DNA from: Flavobacteriales bacterium
Lineage (GTDB): Bacteria > Bacteroidota > Bacteroidia > CAIKAF01
Direction of reading: 5' to 3'
Assembly (NCBI GenBank): GCA_022402535.1
Contig: JAKRSD010000017.1
Span: 1-64,000 of the forward strand
DNA: 64,000 nucleotides
The position numbers and the translations under genes were made by a program. Position 1 is the first letter of the stretch. Each line of letters starts with the position of its first letter. Under the pieces are notes generated by a model, which was not told the DNA's origin, did not search any database, and worked only from the letters and a program-made list of their open reading frames with translations. Of the stretch, positions 8,664-17,152 are shown piece after piece.

Positions 8664-10439
8664 TTACATCCATTTTTTCCACCAGTTTTCCAACACAAAC
8701 AATTTCCAAAGCCGCCAGTGGTCTTTAATTTGATATAATCCTGAAATATAAGACTGATTAATTACCCCTTCAGCCACCAGCCGGCCATGTATCAGAAGTT
8801 GGTGATACAAATCATAATCCTTGTAAAATTGATCCGGACCCACAAATCCTTGCTTAGGACGGTCATATAAATCAGCAGGGACTTTATCTTTCAGATAATT
8901 CCTGAGTCTCCATTTCTGTTTACCTGCTCTAAAATATTCTTTTTCAGGAATCGAAAATAAAAACTCCACCAATTCATGATCTAAAAACGGTACCCTTACT
9001 TCCAGTGAATTTGCCATGGAAGCTCTATCTACTTTGTTCAGAACCAATTCGGACATAAACGTATGAATATCCAAATACTGAATCTGCTTAAGAGTAGAAA
9101 TACCTTCTTCGCGATATTGATCAAAATGAGTAAACGGGTCTACGGGAATGGCATTTTGCCATTCTTCGGTGAAAGCTTTTCGTAATTCACCGGTATCAAA
9201 AAGGCCCATACTCATGGACTGAATGTAATGCGTTTTAATATCTGAAAACCGTTTTCCAAAAATGTCAGCCCTCAGCTTGCTCCATTTATCAGGAAAATAG
9301 AAATTATCAGGTTGCTGCCACCCATATCCACCGAAACATTCATCCGCCCCTTCGCCCGACAAAACTGCCTTCACATGGCTTGAGGCTAATGCACTTACTT
9401 TAAAGGTGGGCAATATGGATATATCCGCAATGGGTTCATCGTAGAAATACATCAGTTTTTCTACATCACCCAAATCTATTTTTTCCAATAATTCCACTTT
9501 CAAATCGGCACCCAGAGCGTCCGCAGCCATGCGGGCAAACCGGTCTTCACTGTTTTCCCAACCGGTAAAACCGATTGAAAATGCCTGAGGCTTATCCAAT
9601 TCTTTTTTCATAAAACTCACAATGGTCGTGGAATCCATCCCACCGGAAAGGAAAGCCCCCACAGGAACATCACTGATCAGATGCGATGAAACGGATTGAT
9701 ACAATCGTTCTTCTATTTCGGCCTGCAAACCATCAGAATCAGAAAACTTACGGGGGAGCGGATTCAGTTTCCAATAGCGATGTATAGTATATTCAGAGGT
9801 GCTTACCTCCCACTCCAAAAAATGAGCAGGGGCAAGTTTAAATATGTGTTCCCAAATGGTTTGAGGTGCCGGTATATACCGGTTGGCCAGAAAAAGCGAT
9901 ACAGCCAAACGGTTAATCTGTTTTTCGGTCACAGAAAACGGGAATATGGCTTTCAACTCAGAGGCAAACACCAAAGTGTTGCCAAAAATTCCATAATACA
10001 AAGGCTTAATTCCAAACCGGTCACGCACCAACAGCACTTTTTCGCTTTGCTCATCATACAGAGCAAAAGAAAACATTCCTTTCAGTTTTTGGGGCAGTCT
10101 GTTTCCCCATGCTTTATAACCGTGAAGAAGTATTTCTGTATCAGAATTTGTCCGGAAAGTGAAACCCGAATTCTCCAGTTCTTTTTTTAATGCAGGAAAG
10201 TTATAAATCTCTCCATTAAAAACCACATGCAAATATCCGCCGGCATCCGTCATGGGCTGGTGACCCGAACTCCCCAAATCTAAAAAGGATAAGCGGGTAT
10301 GCCCCAAGCCCACGGTGTTGGAAGCATTCCCATATTCCCCTGCATCGTCAGGGCCCCGATGATGCAATAATCTGACGGCTTCGGAAAGCTCCTGTTTATT
10401 AAATCCATCGGGCGATACTATACCTACTATTCCACACAT
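8664..10439 (-). CDS. asnB: Asparagine synthase (glutamine-hydrolysing) family amidotransferase
   Basis: 591 residues and complete. It starts MCGIVGIV, leaving Cys2 as the N-terminal nucleophile of the class II glutaminase domain (about 1-190). The synthetase domain holds the PP-loop FLSGGMDSTT near residue 260 and the conserved GEGADECFGGY. AsnB homologues inside polysaccharide clusters often amidate a sugar carboxylate rather than aspartate; the location here makes this plausible, but the sequence cannot separate the two. A TACCTTCG element lies 7 bases upstream of the ATG and could be a -7 box giving a very short leader. GC content looks intermediate between the AT-rich genes on either side. 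Confidence 0.9.
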   Translation of the reverse strand: MCGIVGIVSPDGFNKQELSEAVRLLHHRGPDDAGEYGNASNTVGLGHTRLSFLDLGSSGHQPMTDAGGYLHVVFNGEIYNFPALKKELENSGFTFRTNSDTEILLHGYKAWGNRLPQKLKGMFSFALYDEQSEKVLLVRDRFGIKPLYYGIFGNTLVFASELKAIFPFSVTEKQINRLAVSLFLANRYIPAPQTIWEHIFKLAPAHFLEWEVSTSEYTIHRYWKLNPLPRKFSDSDGLQAEIEERLYQSVSSHLISDVPVGAFLSGGMDSTTIVSFMKKELDKPQAFSIGFTGWENSEDRFARMAADALGADLKVELLEKIDLGDVEKLMYFYDEPIADISILPTFKVSALASSHVKAVLSGEGADECFGGYGWQQPDNFYFPDKWSKLRADIFGKRFSDIKTHYIQSMSMGLFDTGELRKAFTEEWQNAIPVDPFTHFDQYREEGISTLKQIQYLDIHTFMSELVLNKVDRASMANSLEVRVPFLDHELVEFLFSIPEKEYFRAGKQKWRLRNYLKDKVPADLYDRPKQGFVGPDQFYKDYDLYHQLLIHGRLVAEGVINQSYISGLYQIKDHWRLWKLFVLENWWKKWM

Positions 10440-10485
10440 GAGGTATCGAAGGTAATCGGAATTTATTTAATGGTTATAAATATTG

Positions 10486-11679
10486 TCAGTCTTTTAAAAC
10501 CTGAAATTCAAAAATGGTATCGCTCCTCTCAAAGAATACATCCGGATTGAACACAAACGTACTTTTAACCTGACCAGAGAACCCTGAAATACTTTTTCCG
10601 CTCGATTCCCCAATCTCATAAGTATACACAGGAAAATCATTAAGCATCAACAATAGTGAATCATTGTGATATAGTATGTTCCCGTCTTTTCTTTTGTATT
10701 TGTGTAATTGAATTGAAAAATAATCTGTTTTTAAGCAAATATTATTTTGCAAATTAATTTCTGAAATTATTTCAAGATTAGAAATACGAAAAGATGAAGA
10801 ATATATACCCATTAAATTATTTTTAATGCTTGTCTTAACCCCTTCACCTTTTCTCATTCTCCTGTACTCTTTATCTCGGGCAATAACATCTGCGGGTATA
10901 TACGAATCAGAAACATTTAGCAGCAATGACTCACCTTCTGACAAGTGAAAACTATATTTTTTTTCGGGAGCAACGGGTATAGTATCATACCAAAGCTCTA
11001 CTTTGTTGTTTAATGTTGACTTGAGTATATTTTCAAATAAAAAATCCAGAGGACCGTGATAAAGTTTTGAAATGTATTCGGGAGTTGATGTTATTTTATC
11101 AATACTTAATATTTCACCATCAAGTTGCAGATACACTCCCCTATGCGGATCAAAAAAATGCCATGCATCGTCATAAAAAACTTCAGATACCACATGACCA
11201 TCCAACCCCCAAACTCTTGATTTAAAACCCATTGATTTACACAAATTTACAAAAACTGCGGCAGCATCATCACAAAGACCAAAGCCATACACATTAAAAA
11301 AACGGGCGGGATGATGCATATCCTGGCCTGAAAACCCCATAGTTCTAAAATCAGGTAAATAATGTTTAAATTGATTATGTACAAAATCAAACACCGCTAA
11401 AACTGAATCCTGGCCAGAGCTGTAAGAACCTTCAGAATATGATAAAGCTGTAGCAATAATTAACGAATCAGAAAAAAGCAGATTCTTACCCTTTGTTACT
11501 AACAAAAAATCATAGCTTACTGTATCATCATTAATAAACTCTAAAGGAAAGGGTGATTTTGAAAAATGTAATTCAGAATGCTGAACAACATCAGTAATAA
11601 AAATAATCTCTTTATGCCTACATGAATTTAGCAATAAAACAAAAAATAAACACCTGAAAACCAAACAAAACAACTTCAT
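10486..11679 (-). CDS. Transglutaminase-like domain lipoprotein
   Basis: About 397 residues. The start at 11679 (MKLFCLVF) gives a short signal peptide ending in a lipobox (LLLNSC, Cys20); an upstream ATG at 11709 would put ten extra residues before it and overlap the neighbour. A transglutaminase/protease-like core is visible with Cys136 (GFGLCDDAA), His162 (GLDGHVV) and Asp177 (HFFDPHRG), the expected Cys-His-Asp order. The C-terminal 200 residues look beta-rich and match nothing I know. As an envelope lipoprotein it could act as an amidase, protease or peptidoglycan-modifying enzyme. It follows the methyltransferase gene at once, inside the AT-rich part of the polysaccharide cluster. Confidence 0.7.
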   Translation of the reverse strand: MKLFCLVFRCLFFVLLLNSCRHKEIIFITDVVQHSELHFSKSPFPLEFINDDTVSYDFLLVTKGKNLLFSDSLIIATALSYSEGSYSSGQDSVLAVFDFVHNQFKHYLPDFRTMGFSGQDMHHPARFFNVYGFGLCDDAAAVFVNLCKSMGFKSRVWGLDGHVVSEVFYDDAWHFFDPHRGVYLQLDGEILSIDKITSTPEYISKLYHGPLDFLFENILKSTLNNKVELWYDTIPVAPEKKYSFHLSEGESLLLNVSDSYIPADVIARDKEYRRMRKGEGVKTSIKNNLMGIYSSSFRISNLEIISEINLQNNICLKTDYFSIQLHKYKRKDGNILYHNDSLLLMLNDFPVYTYEIGESSGKSISGFSGQVKSTFVFNPDVFFERSDTIFEFQVLKD

Positions 11680-11699
11680 AAAGAATACATCAACATTTT

Positions 11700-12446
11700 T
11701 TAAATCCAACTCAAAAAAGGCTGCACATTATCAGGTTTTGTTTTTTTATTACTGCAAACGAGGTATCTGCGTGGAAAAGAATATGATTGAACATTATCCC
11801 ATGTCCCAATTTCTATTTTTCCAAAAAACTTACCTAACCAACGAACCCATTGGTCCAGATTAGGATAAATCAAATTTAAATGACTTACACCATTTGATTC
11901 GTTGCAAGTTGAAATAACAGCATTCATTAGTGAATTTAACGATTGAGCTTCTACTTCTGTAAAATGATAATTAACTTTTACACCGTATAAATCCTGTATA
12001 TCAAGTGGAGTCAAAAAAAGTTTTCCACCGGAAGATACCCAAGACCATAAATTTTCTACTGATTTTTCAATCAAATCAAGACTACCCAAATAGGCCCACG
12101 GCTGTCCTGTACAGGTAACTAAATCCCAATTATTATTCCACTCCGCATTGGGTTTAGACAGGTCATGAGTATTTAAAAATAAAGCATCGGGATTAGCATT
12201 TTTTGCAATTTCTATCATTGTTTCAGATAAATCAAATCCTGCCCGACTGATTTCAGAAAAATGACTGAGAAAAAAACCCGTTCCGCAACCGGCATCTAAC
12301 CAACGTGCATGAAGGGTTAATAAAGATTTAATGGTCTGTATATGAGAATTGGCTTCTTCTTTATGTATTGGATTTTGGGACCAATTATGATTATACATCT
12401 TGGCATAATCTTCATTATAAGGTTCAACAAACTTTTTATTATTCAT
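11700..12446 (-). CDS. Class I SAM-dependent methyltransferase (paralogue 1)
   Basis: 248 residues with a Rossmann-type methyltransferase core. Motif I is RWLDAGCGTGFFLSHF, the acidic end of strand 2 is GFDLSE, and NPDALF and WDLVTCTGQPW follow in order. It is a clear tandem paralogue of the gene immediately upstream: both share the YA-x2-Y N-terminus, RWLD-GCGTG-FLS and F-EI-R-G-D. The start overlaps the upstream stop by ATGA. In ABC-exported O-antigens methyltransferases often cap the chain; given that wzt lies two genes away, capping or sugar O-methylation is the best guess. Acceptor unknown. Confidence 0.8.
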   Translation of the reverse strand: MNNKKFVEPYNEDYAKMYNHNWSQNPIHKEEANSHIQTIKSLLTLHARWLDAGCGTGFFLSHFSEISRAGFDLSETMIEIAKNANPDALFLNTHDLSKPNAEWNNNWDLVTCTGQPWAYLGSLDLIEKSVENLWSWVSSGGKLFLTPLDIQDLYGVKVNYHFTEVEAQSLNSLMNAVISTCNESNGVSHLNLIYPNLDQWVRWLGKFFGKIEIGTWDNVQSYSFPRRYLVCSNKKTKPDNVQPFLSWI

Positions 12447-13300
12447 AATTGATAAAAAAATCTTTTGAACAACTCCTTTACTAATTGTATAGATTTAAAT
12501 TGTGCCAAATTATTCAATTCAAATACATTATTATTTAATGAAGTTGAATTATCATTTTTTAATAATTCGGATTCTTCATGCTTTACATTAAATTTATATT
12601 TTGCAACAATAGCCTTCCTCCTCACCCAACCCGGCTTATACTCAGGATATCTTACCACTTCTATCGTTTCAAAATATCCGTTCAACAGACTAATAAAATA
12701 ATCAATCTGAGGAGCTATTAAATGTTTATGTTCTTTCCCATTTTCATGTTCAACCCAAGTCCAGGTAGTTGAAGTAAGAAATACCGTTCCTTTATATCCG
12801 TCCACATCGGTGGGCATTTCATAAGGCAACACGGTGTGAGGTCTCAAGTCCTCCAAATCTACCACAGGAATAAACAATGAACCTTCAACATCTACGAGAT
12901 TGACCAGATTTTGGACAAACCGGTCAAATTCCCACATAGAATCCAAATAGTTATAAGGTGTCCACATGCAAGAAATTAAATCCCATTTTTCATTAAGCTT
13001 TGGCAATATGTCTCTAAAATCACCTTGAATAAACCTAACGTCAGGGTTTTTTAACCTTGCCACTTCCAACATATCCTTAGAAGCGTCTATTCCGAATCTT
13101 TTTATTTCAGGAAAAAGACTGAGAAAATAACCGGTTCCGCAGCCTACGTCTAACCAGCGGGTTTCTGACCGGATAAGATTACTTAAAATAGATTTTTCAA
13201 AATCTGCACTTAACTTAGAGTATGGAGATAACAAAAACCTGCTCTCGTAATCCGCAGCATATTGTTTATCATATATTTTATTTGATTCTGCTGAATGCAT
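12443..13300 (-). CDS. Class I SAM-dependent methyltransferase (paralogue 2)
   Basis: 285 residues. Motif I is RWLDVGCGTGYFLSLF, followed by FGIDAS and the FIQGDFRD and WDLISCMWTPY blocks of class I methyltransferases. The C-terminal 50 residues, absent from paralogue 1, are encoded by very AT-rich DNA (row 12481-12540 has 11 G or C of 60). It lies 9 bases after wzt and overlaps paralogue 1 by ATGA, so exporter and both methyltransferases share one transcript. The pair looks like a tandem duplication followed by divergence. Likely substrate: a sugar hydroxyl of the exported glycan. Confidence 0.8.
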   Translation of the reverse strand: MHSAESNKIYDKQYAADYESRFLLSPYSKLSADFEKSILSNLIRSETRWLDVGCGTGYFLSLFPEIKRFGIDASKDMLEVARLKNPDVRFIQGDFRDILPKLNEKWDLISCMWTPYNYLDSMWEFDRFVQNLVNLVDVEGSLFIPVVDLEDLRPHTVLPYEMPTDVDGYKGTVFLTSTTWTWVEHENGKEHKHLIAPQIDYFISLLNGYFETIEVVRYPEYKPGWVRRKAIVAKYKFNVKHEESELLKNDNSTSLNNNVFELNNLAQFKSIQLVKELFKRFFYQL

Positions 13301-13309
13301 TTTACCCTT

Positions 13310-14365
13310 TTATACTATTATTACCGAGTTTACCTCCTGCCCAAAAGTAAAATAAGTTCCATGATTTTGTGTAACATGAACTATACAAGAATCTAGAACT
13401 TCATGTGAATTTACTAATGGTTGCAATATTTGAAATATATAACGCCCTACGGCAAGCTTAAAGCCTAATTTTATAACAAAATGACCCTCTACTTTTTCTA
13501 AATCAGCAAGTGTATAAATATCGGATGCTGCCAACCCACTACCTGATGCCGCTGTTATGTATAAAATTATCTTTGATGAGAGTGTAATTTTCCCTCTCCT
13601 AAACAATCTGTCTGTTGGAATACAGACCCTATCAAGGTAATTATCATTCCATACAAAATCCCATTCTTCAGCTGTTTCAGAATCATTTTTTGCTATACTT
13701 ATATTAGAATGTCCACTAAATTTCAAAATATCGATTTCACGGTTGATTACATTTTTAATGGAATTAAAATCATGATAAATTATCAAAAGCGTCCGGCCTT
13801 CATCTTTCCATTTTGTTATACATTCTGCCGATTTATTTTGAAAATTTTCGTCTCCGACAGCCAACACCTCATCCAACAAATACACATCAAAATCCAAATG
13901 CGCCATGATACTGAAAGCCAGACGCAAGTACATGCCGTTGGAATAGTTTTTTACCGGTTCATCAATAAATTTTTCAATGCCTGAAAATTCAACAATCGCA
14001 TCAAACTTGGCGGCTATTTCTTTCTTCGTAAATCCGTGTATTTGTCCGTTTAAAAACACATTTTCTCTCCCGCTCAGTTCAGTATGAAAACCCGCACCGA
14101 TATCCAATATAGAGGCCACACGGCCAAATATTTCAACCTTTCCGGAAGTAGGCTTGGTTACCCCTGCAAGAATTTTCAGCAAAGTACTTTTACCGCTGCC
14201 GTTAGGCCCGATAATGCCCACGGATTCCCCTTTTTTGATCTCAAAACTGACATCTTTCAAGGCCCATAATTCATGGGTTTCTTCTTCCGTATCCGTGGTA
14301 ACAGGATGACGCATATGATACCTTTTGGAAACATTCTCAACTCGTATGGCCACCTCACTACTCAT
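13310..14365 (-). CDS. wzt: Polysaccharide ABC exporter, ATP-binding subunit with C-terminal glycan-recognition domain
   Basis: 351 residues. The nucleotide-binding domain (about 1-215) has Walker A GPNGSGKSTLLKI, a YSNGMYLRLAF signature of the Wzt/TagH type, and Walker B VYLLDEVLAVGD. After a linker (EWDFVWND) a beta-rich domain of about 130 residues matches the size and position of the Wzt carbohydrate-recognition domain. It powers export of lipid-linked glycan together with Wzm. The start overlaps wzm's stop by ATGA. Base composition changes inside the gene: row 14161-14220 has 30 G or C of 60, while rows 13741-13800 and 13561-13620 have 18 and 19 of 60. This suggests that the 3' half belongs to a horizontally exchanged segment. 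Confidence 0.88.
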   Translation of the reverse strand: MSSEVAIRVENVSKRYHMRHPVTTDTEEETHELWALKDVSFEIKKGESVGIIGPNGSGKSTLLKILAGVTKPTSGKVEIFGRVASILDIGAGFHTELSGRENVFLNGQIHGFTKKEIAAKFDAIVEFSGIEKFIDEPVKNYSNGMYLRLAFSIMAHLDFDVYLLDEVLAVGDENFQNKSAECITKWKDEGRTLLIIYHDFNSIKNVINREIDILKFSGHSNISIAKNDSETAEEWDFVWNDNYLDRVCIPTDRLFRRGKITLSSKIILYITAASGSGLAASDIYTLADLEKVEGHFVIKLGFKLAVGRYIFQILQPLVNSHEVLDSCIVHVTQNHGTYFTFGQEVNSVIIV

Positions 14366-15180
14366 GCAAAATCAGTGAATTTCGTTTCGTTCCGGGTGTA
14401 TACCCAAAAACCGATTATAACCAAAAGTAAGTTAAAACCCACAGAAAGCGAAAATAAGGGAGAGATATCATAGGCATCAAAATAGCACCAACGCCAAAAC
14501 TCCACCGAGGCAGCCATAGGATTTACCCAAACCAAAGGCTGCAGTATTTCAGGAATGAGACTACGGGCATAAAAAACCGGAGTAACCCATATCCCGAAAT
14601 AAATCACATAAGGAACAATGTGTATCAAATCGCGGAAACGGTATGAAAGTGCTGAAATCCAAAACACTAATGACATGGCGTTCAAAGCAGTAAGTAAAAC
14701 GGCAACCGGCAAGAAAATAATCCGCCAGGATGGCATAATACCAAACCAGAAAAACAACGGAATAATGAGAACCAGACTGATGGCCAGTTCCACCAGACCT
14801 ACCGTTATTTTTGAGAGGGGCAAAACCGCTTTGGGGAAATAAATTTTCTTGATTACCTGTGCCGATTCCTGTATGCTTGCCGTACCTTGAAACACACCAT
14901 ACGCAAAAAAATTCCAGGCCAAAAGTCCTGATGTAACATACAGTACAAAAGGCACGGAACCCGAATCTAATTCTAACAGGTAACCAAAGAAAAAGGTGTA
15001 CAACACAATTCCGGTTGCCGGCTGAAGTATAGTCCAGGCAAGGCCCAGATAAGTCTGTGCATATTTTACTTTCAAATCGCGGCGGGCAAACGTGAGGATA
15101 AGCGAACGGGAACGCCATATCTTTTTCAGATAGACCTGCATGGAATCCGGCTCAGAAGTTATGAGAGTATATGGATTCAT
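14362..15180 (-). CDS. wzm: Polysaccharide ABC exporter, permease subunit
   Basis: 272 residues with an amphipathic N-terminus (RSRSLILTFARRDLKVKYAQT, residues about 24-44) followed by six hydrophobic segments, the ABC-2/Wzm layout. The motif YLGLAWTILQP and the later YFPKAVLPLSK are characteristic of polysaccharide export permeases. With Wzt it moves undecaprenyl-linked glycan across the inner membrane. Both ends overlap neighbours by ATGA (aminotransferase upstream, wzt downstream), so the three genes form one coupled unit. This pair tells us that the cluster uses the ABC-transporter route rather than Wzx/Wzy; no wzy-like gene is seen in the window. Confidence 0.9.
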   Translation of the reverse strand: MNPYTLITSEPDSMQVYLKKIWRSRSLILTFARRDLKVKYAQTYLGLAWTILQPATGIVLYTFFFGYLLELDSGSVPFVLYVTSGLLAWNFFAYGVFQGTASIQESAQVIKKIYFPKAVLPLSKITVGLVELAISLVLIIPLFFWFGIMPSWRIIFLPVAVLLTALNAMSLVFWISALSYRFRDLIHIVPYVIYFGIWVTPVFYARSLIPEILQPLVWVNPMAASVEFWRWCYFDAYDISPLFSLSVGFNLLLVIIGFWVYTRNETKFTDFA

Positions 15181-16259
15181 GAGCGGAGTATTTGTTTCAA
15201 TACGTGGATAATGTAGCTTACTTCTTCGTGTTTGATGCCGGCATACAGCGGCAAACGGAGAAGGGTATCGGCAAACAGGTTAGTATGTTCAAGCGATTCG
15301 GAATGTGCAGGAAAACGGCTTCCAAATACCGATTGGTGCAAAGGCTGATAATGAAACGTGCAATATATACCCGCTTCCTGAAATTGTTGAATTACATGGG
15401 GTCTATCGGCCTCTTGGGGCAAAACAACAAAGGCTCCCGCTCTTCCATGGATTTTATATCCGGATTCCCGGTTATACCGGGAAAGTACACGTTCCAATTC
15501 AATCCGAATTTCCCCGTAGTGTTGCAATCCTGCCCAAAGAATGGCTGCCGAAGCTTCGGGCATACGAAACTTACTTCCTATGCTTACCCACTGATACGTT
15601 GGGCTTTCTCCGCGTAAAAAAGCGGCTTTGTCGGTGCCCATATCGATGATTTTTTCTACCGGATCCACCCATCGGGAATCATTTACTACAAGCGCACCTC
15701 CCCGGCCTGCGTGCAGCGGTTTGGTATGATCAAACGATATACAGCTGATATGCCCGAAACTCCCAAGAGGCTTTTCTTCATACTCTGAAAAGAGCCCGTA
15801 TGCGGCATCTTCCACAACGAATAGATGGTTTCGCGTAGCGATTTCTAAAAGGGTATCCATTTGTGCGGGAATGCCCATATAGTGCATCACCAAAAGCGCC
15901 CGGGTATTTGACGTGATAACCCGCTCCACGCTTTCAGGGCAGAGATTACCCTGCCTGTCGATATCGGCCCAAACAGGTTTAAGTCCTGCCCTAACAGCCG
16001 CATTTCCGGCTGAAACAAAATTCCACGAAGGCATAACCACTTCGGAGCCGGCAGGAAGATCCAAGGCCATAAAAGCCGCTTCTAATGCATGGGTACAGGA
16101 CGAAACCACCCATACCCTGCTGCCCGAAAATCGGCTTTCCAACCAGATTTCACAGAGAGATGCAAAATGCCCCGTAGTGTTATATTCCGGATGATGAACC
16201 AATTCATTTAAGAATTTTTCCTGCTCCGGCAATATTATAGGTTTCACTAAGGGAATCAT
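15177..16259 (-). CDS. DegT/DnrJ/EryC1/StrS-family sugar aminotransferase
   Basis: 360 residues from the ATG at 16259 (MIPLVKP); an upstream ATG at 16283 exists but would overlap the divergent gene. PLP-site features are visible: VVEDAA with Asp151, and SFDHTKPLHAGRGG with Lys180 as the Schiff-base lysine. The THALEAAF and PSWNFVSAGNAAV blocks fit the WecE-like branch that makes 4-amino- or 3-amino-dideoxy sugars on nucleotide carriers. Coupled to wzm by ATGA. With the GNAT gene (17132-17653) it can form an N-acylated amino sugar. The exact sugar cannot be told; no 4,6-dehydratase gene lies in the window. Confidence 0.85.
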   Translation of the reverse strand: MIPLVKPIILPEQEKFLNELVHHPEYNTTGHFASLCEIWLESRFSGSRVWVVSSCTHALEAAFMALDLPAGSEVVMPSWNFVSAGNAAVRAGLKPVWADIDRQGNLCPESVERVITSNTRALLVMHYMGIPAQMDTLLEIATRNHLFVVEDAAYGLFSEYEEKPLGSFGHISCISFDHTKPLHAGRGGALVVNDSRWVDPVEKIIDMGTDKAAFLRGESPTYQWVSIGSKFRMPEASAAILWAGLQHYGEIRIELERVLSRYNRESGYKIHGRAGAFVVLPQEADRPHVIQQFQEAGIYCTFHYQPLHQSVFGSRFPAHSESLEHTNLFADTLLRLPLYAGIKHEEVSYIIHVLKQILRS

Positions 16260-16267
16260 TACTTTTG
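16260..16267 (+). promoter_or_regulatory. -7 promoter element (TACTTTTG) directly before a start codon
   Basis: TACTTTTG fits the Bacteroidota -7 consensus TAnnTTTG and ends only 6 bases before the ATG at 16274, so the transcript would have almost no leader. It also overlaps the first codon of the divergent aminotransferase gene. No clear -33 TTTG was identified, so the call is tentative. Confidence 0.4.
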
Positions 16268-16273
16268 GGCCCG

Positions 16274-17152
16274 ATGGGTTCATTCTGTCATATCATCAAT
16301 CCGGTCAAAGTTAACCAAAGCGTTGATTTATTCATCGCCCAACCCATTACTTTTGCCTCCTTAATCAGGGCGGCAGATTTTTCAAAAAAAACAATACAAC
16401 CCGAATTGCTGGCCTTGTGCTACAATCAGGATAAAGACATTGTGCCCGGAAGGTTTAATATCATGGATTTATCCGACAGAAGCATTCGAACAATATTGAA
16501 TAACCCACAAAAGAAAAATCTGCCCTTGTTATCGGATATATTGAATACGGCATATAAAGCCACCCAGGCAGAATATATTATTTACACCAATTCTGATATT
16601 GCCGTACAACCCCATTTTTATCAATTTATAGCGGAAAAAATCCATGAAGGTCTTGACGGATTCATCATTAACCGAAGGCGGATTCCGTTTGGAAATTACA
16701 CCCCCGAGGATTTGGACTTTTTATATACGCAGAAAGGAAAATCTCACCCGGGATTCGACTGCTTTATTTTTAAACGGGAGCTGATTCCACAGATGGAGCT
16801 GGGAACCGTGTGTGTAGGTATTCCGTTTATGGAGGCTACTTTGGCGTACAACCTTTTTGCCCTGAGTAGGAACTTCAAATTATTTGACAAAGAATTTCTG
16901 ACGTTTCATTTGGGTATGGAAATCTTCAAGAAACGGGATAAAGAACTGTATTGGCATAACCGGCATCAGTTTTTTCGTCATATAAAGCCAAGGCTATGGC
17001 ATCGATTGGATGTTCGAAATATACCTTACTACGATAGCGGTTTCCCCGTGCGATACATTAAATGGGGATTAAATCCGGCATTATTCACCCTCATGAATTT
17101 AAAACTGGATATCCGGCGAATACGGGCAAAATCAGGCCAGCATACCCGTTAA
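16274..17152 (+). CDS. Putative glycosyltransferase on the opposite strand of the cluster
   Basis: 292 residues from ATG 16274 (MGSFCHIINPV); an in-frame TTG at 16265 lies inside the putative -7 box and is less likely. YIIYTNSDIAV (about residues 101-111) resembles the DxD strand of GT-A enzymes, with the Asp at about residue 108, and the order RRRIPFGNYTPEDL, GFDCFIFKREL, GIPFMEATLAYN fits small surface-glycan glycosyltransferases. It is the only plus-strand gene in the first 20 kb. It begins 14 bases from the aminotransferase start and its last 21 bases overlap the 3' end of the GNAT gene. It therefore needs its own promoter and is antisense to the operon transcript. Substrate unknown. Confidence 0.62.
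   Translation: MGSFCHIINPVKVNQSVDLFIAQPITFASLIRAADFSKKTIQPELLALCYNQDKDIVPGRFNIMDLSDRSIRTILNNPQKKNLPLLSDILNTAYKATQAEYIIYTNSDIAVQPHFYQFIAEKIHEGLDGFIINRRRIPFGNYTPEDLDFLYTQKGKSHPGFDCFIFKRELIPQMELGTVCVGIPFMEATLAYNLFALSRNFKLFDKEFLTFHLGMEIFKKRDKELYWHNRHQFFRHIKPRLWHRLDVRNIPYYDSGFPVRYIKWGLNPALFTLMNLKLDIRRIRAKSGQHTR

Noticed and set aside
8664-10439. asnB as a simple housekeeping asparagine synthase
   Set aside because: Not excluded, but its place amid glycosyltransferase genes makes sugar amidation equally likely, so no pathway claim was made.
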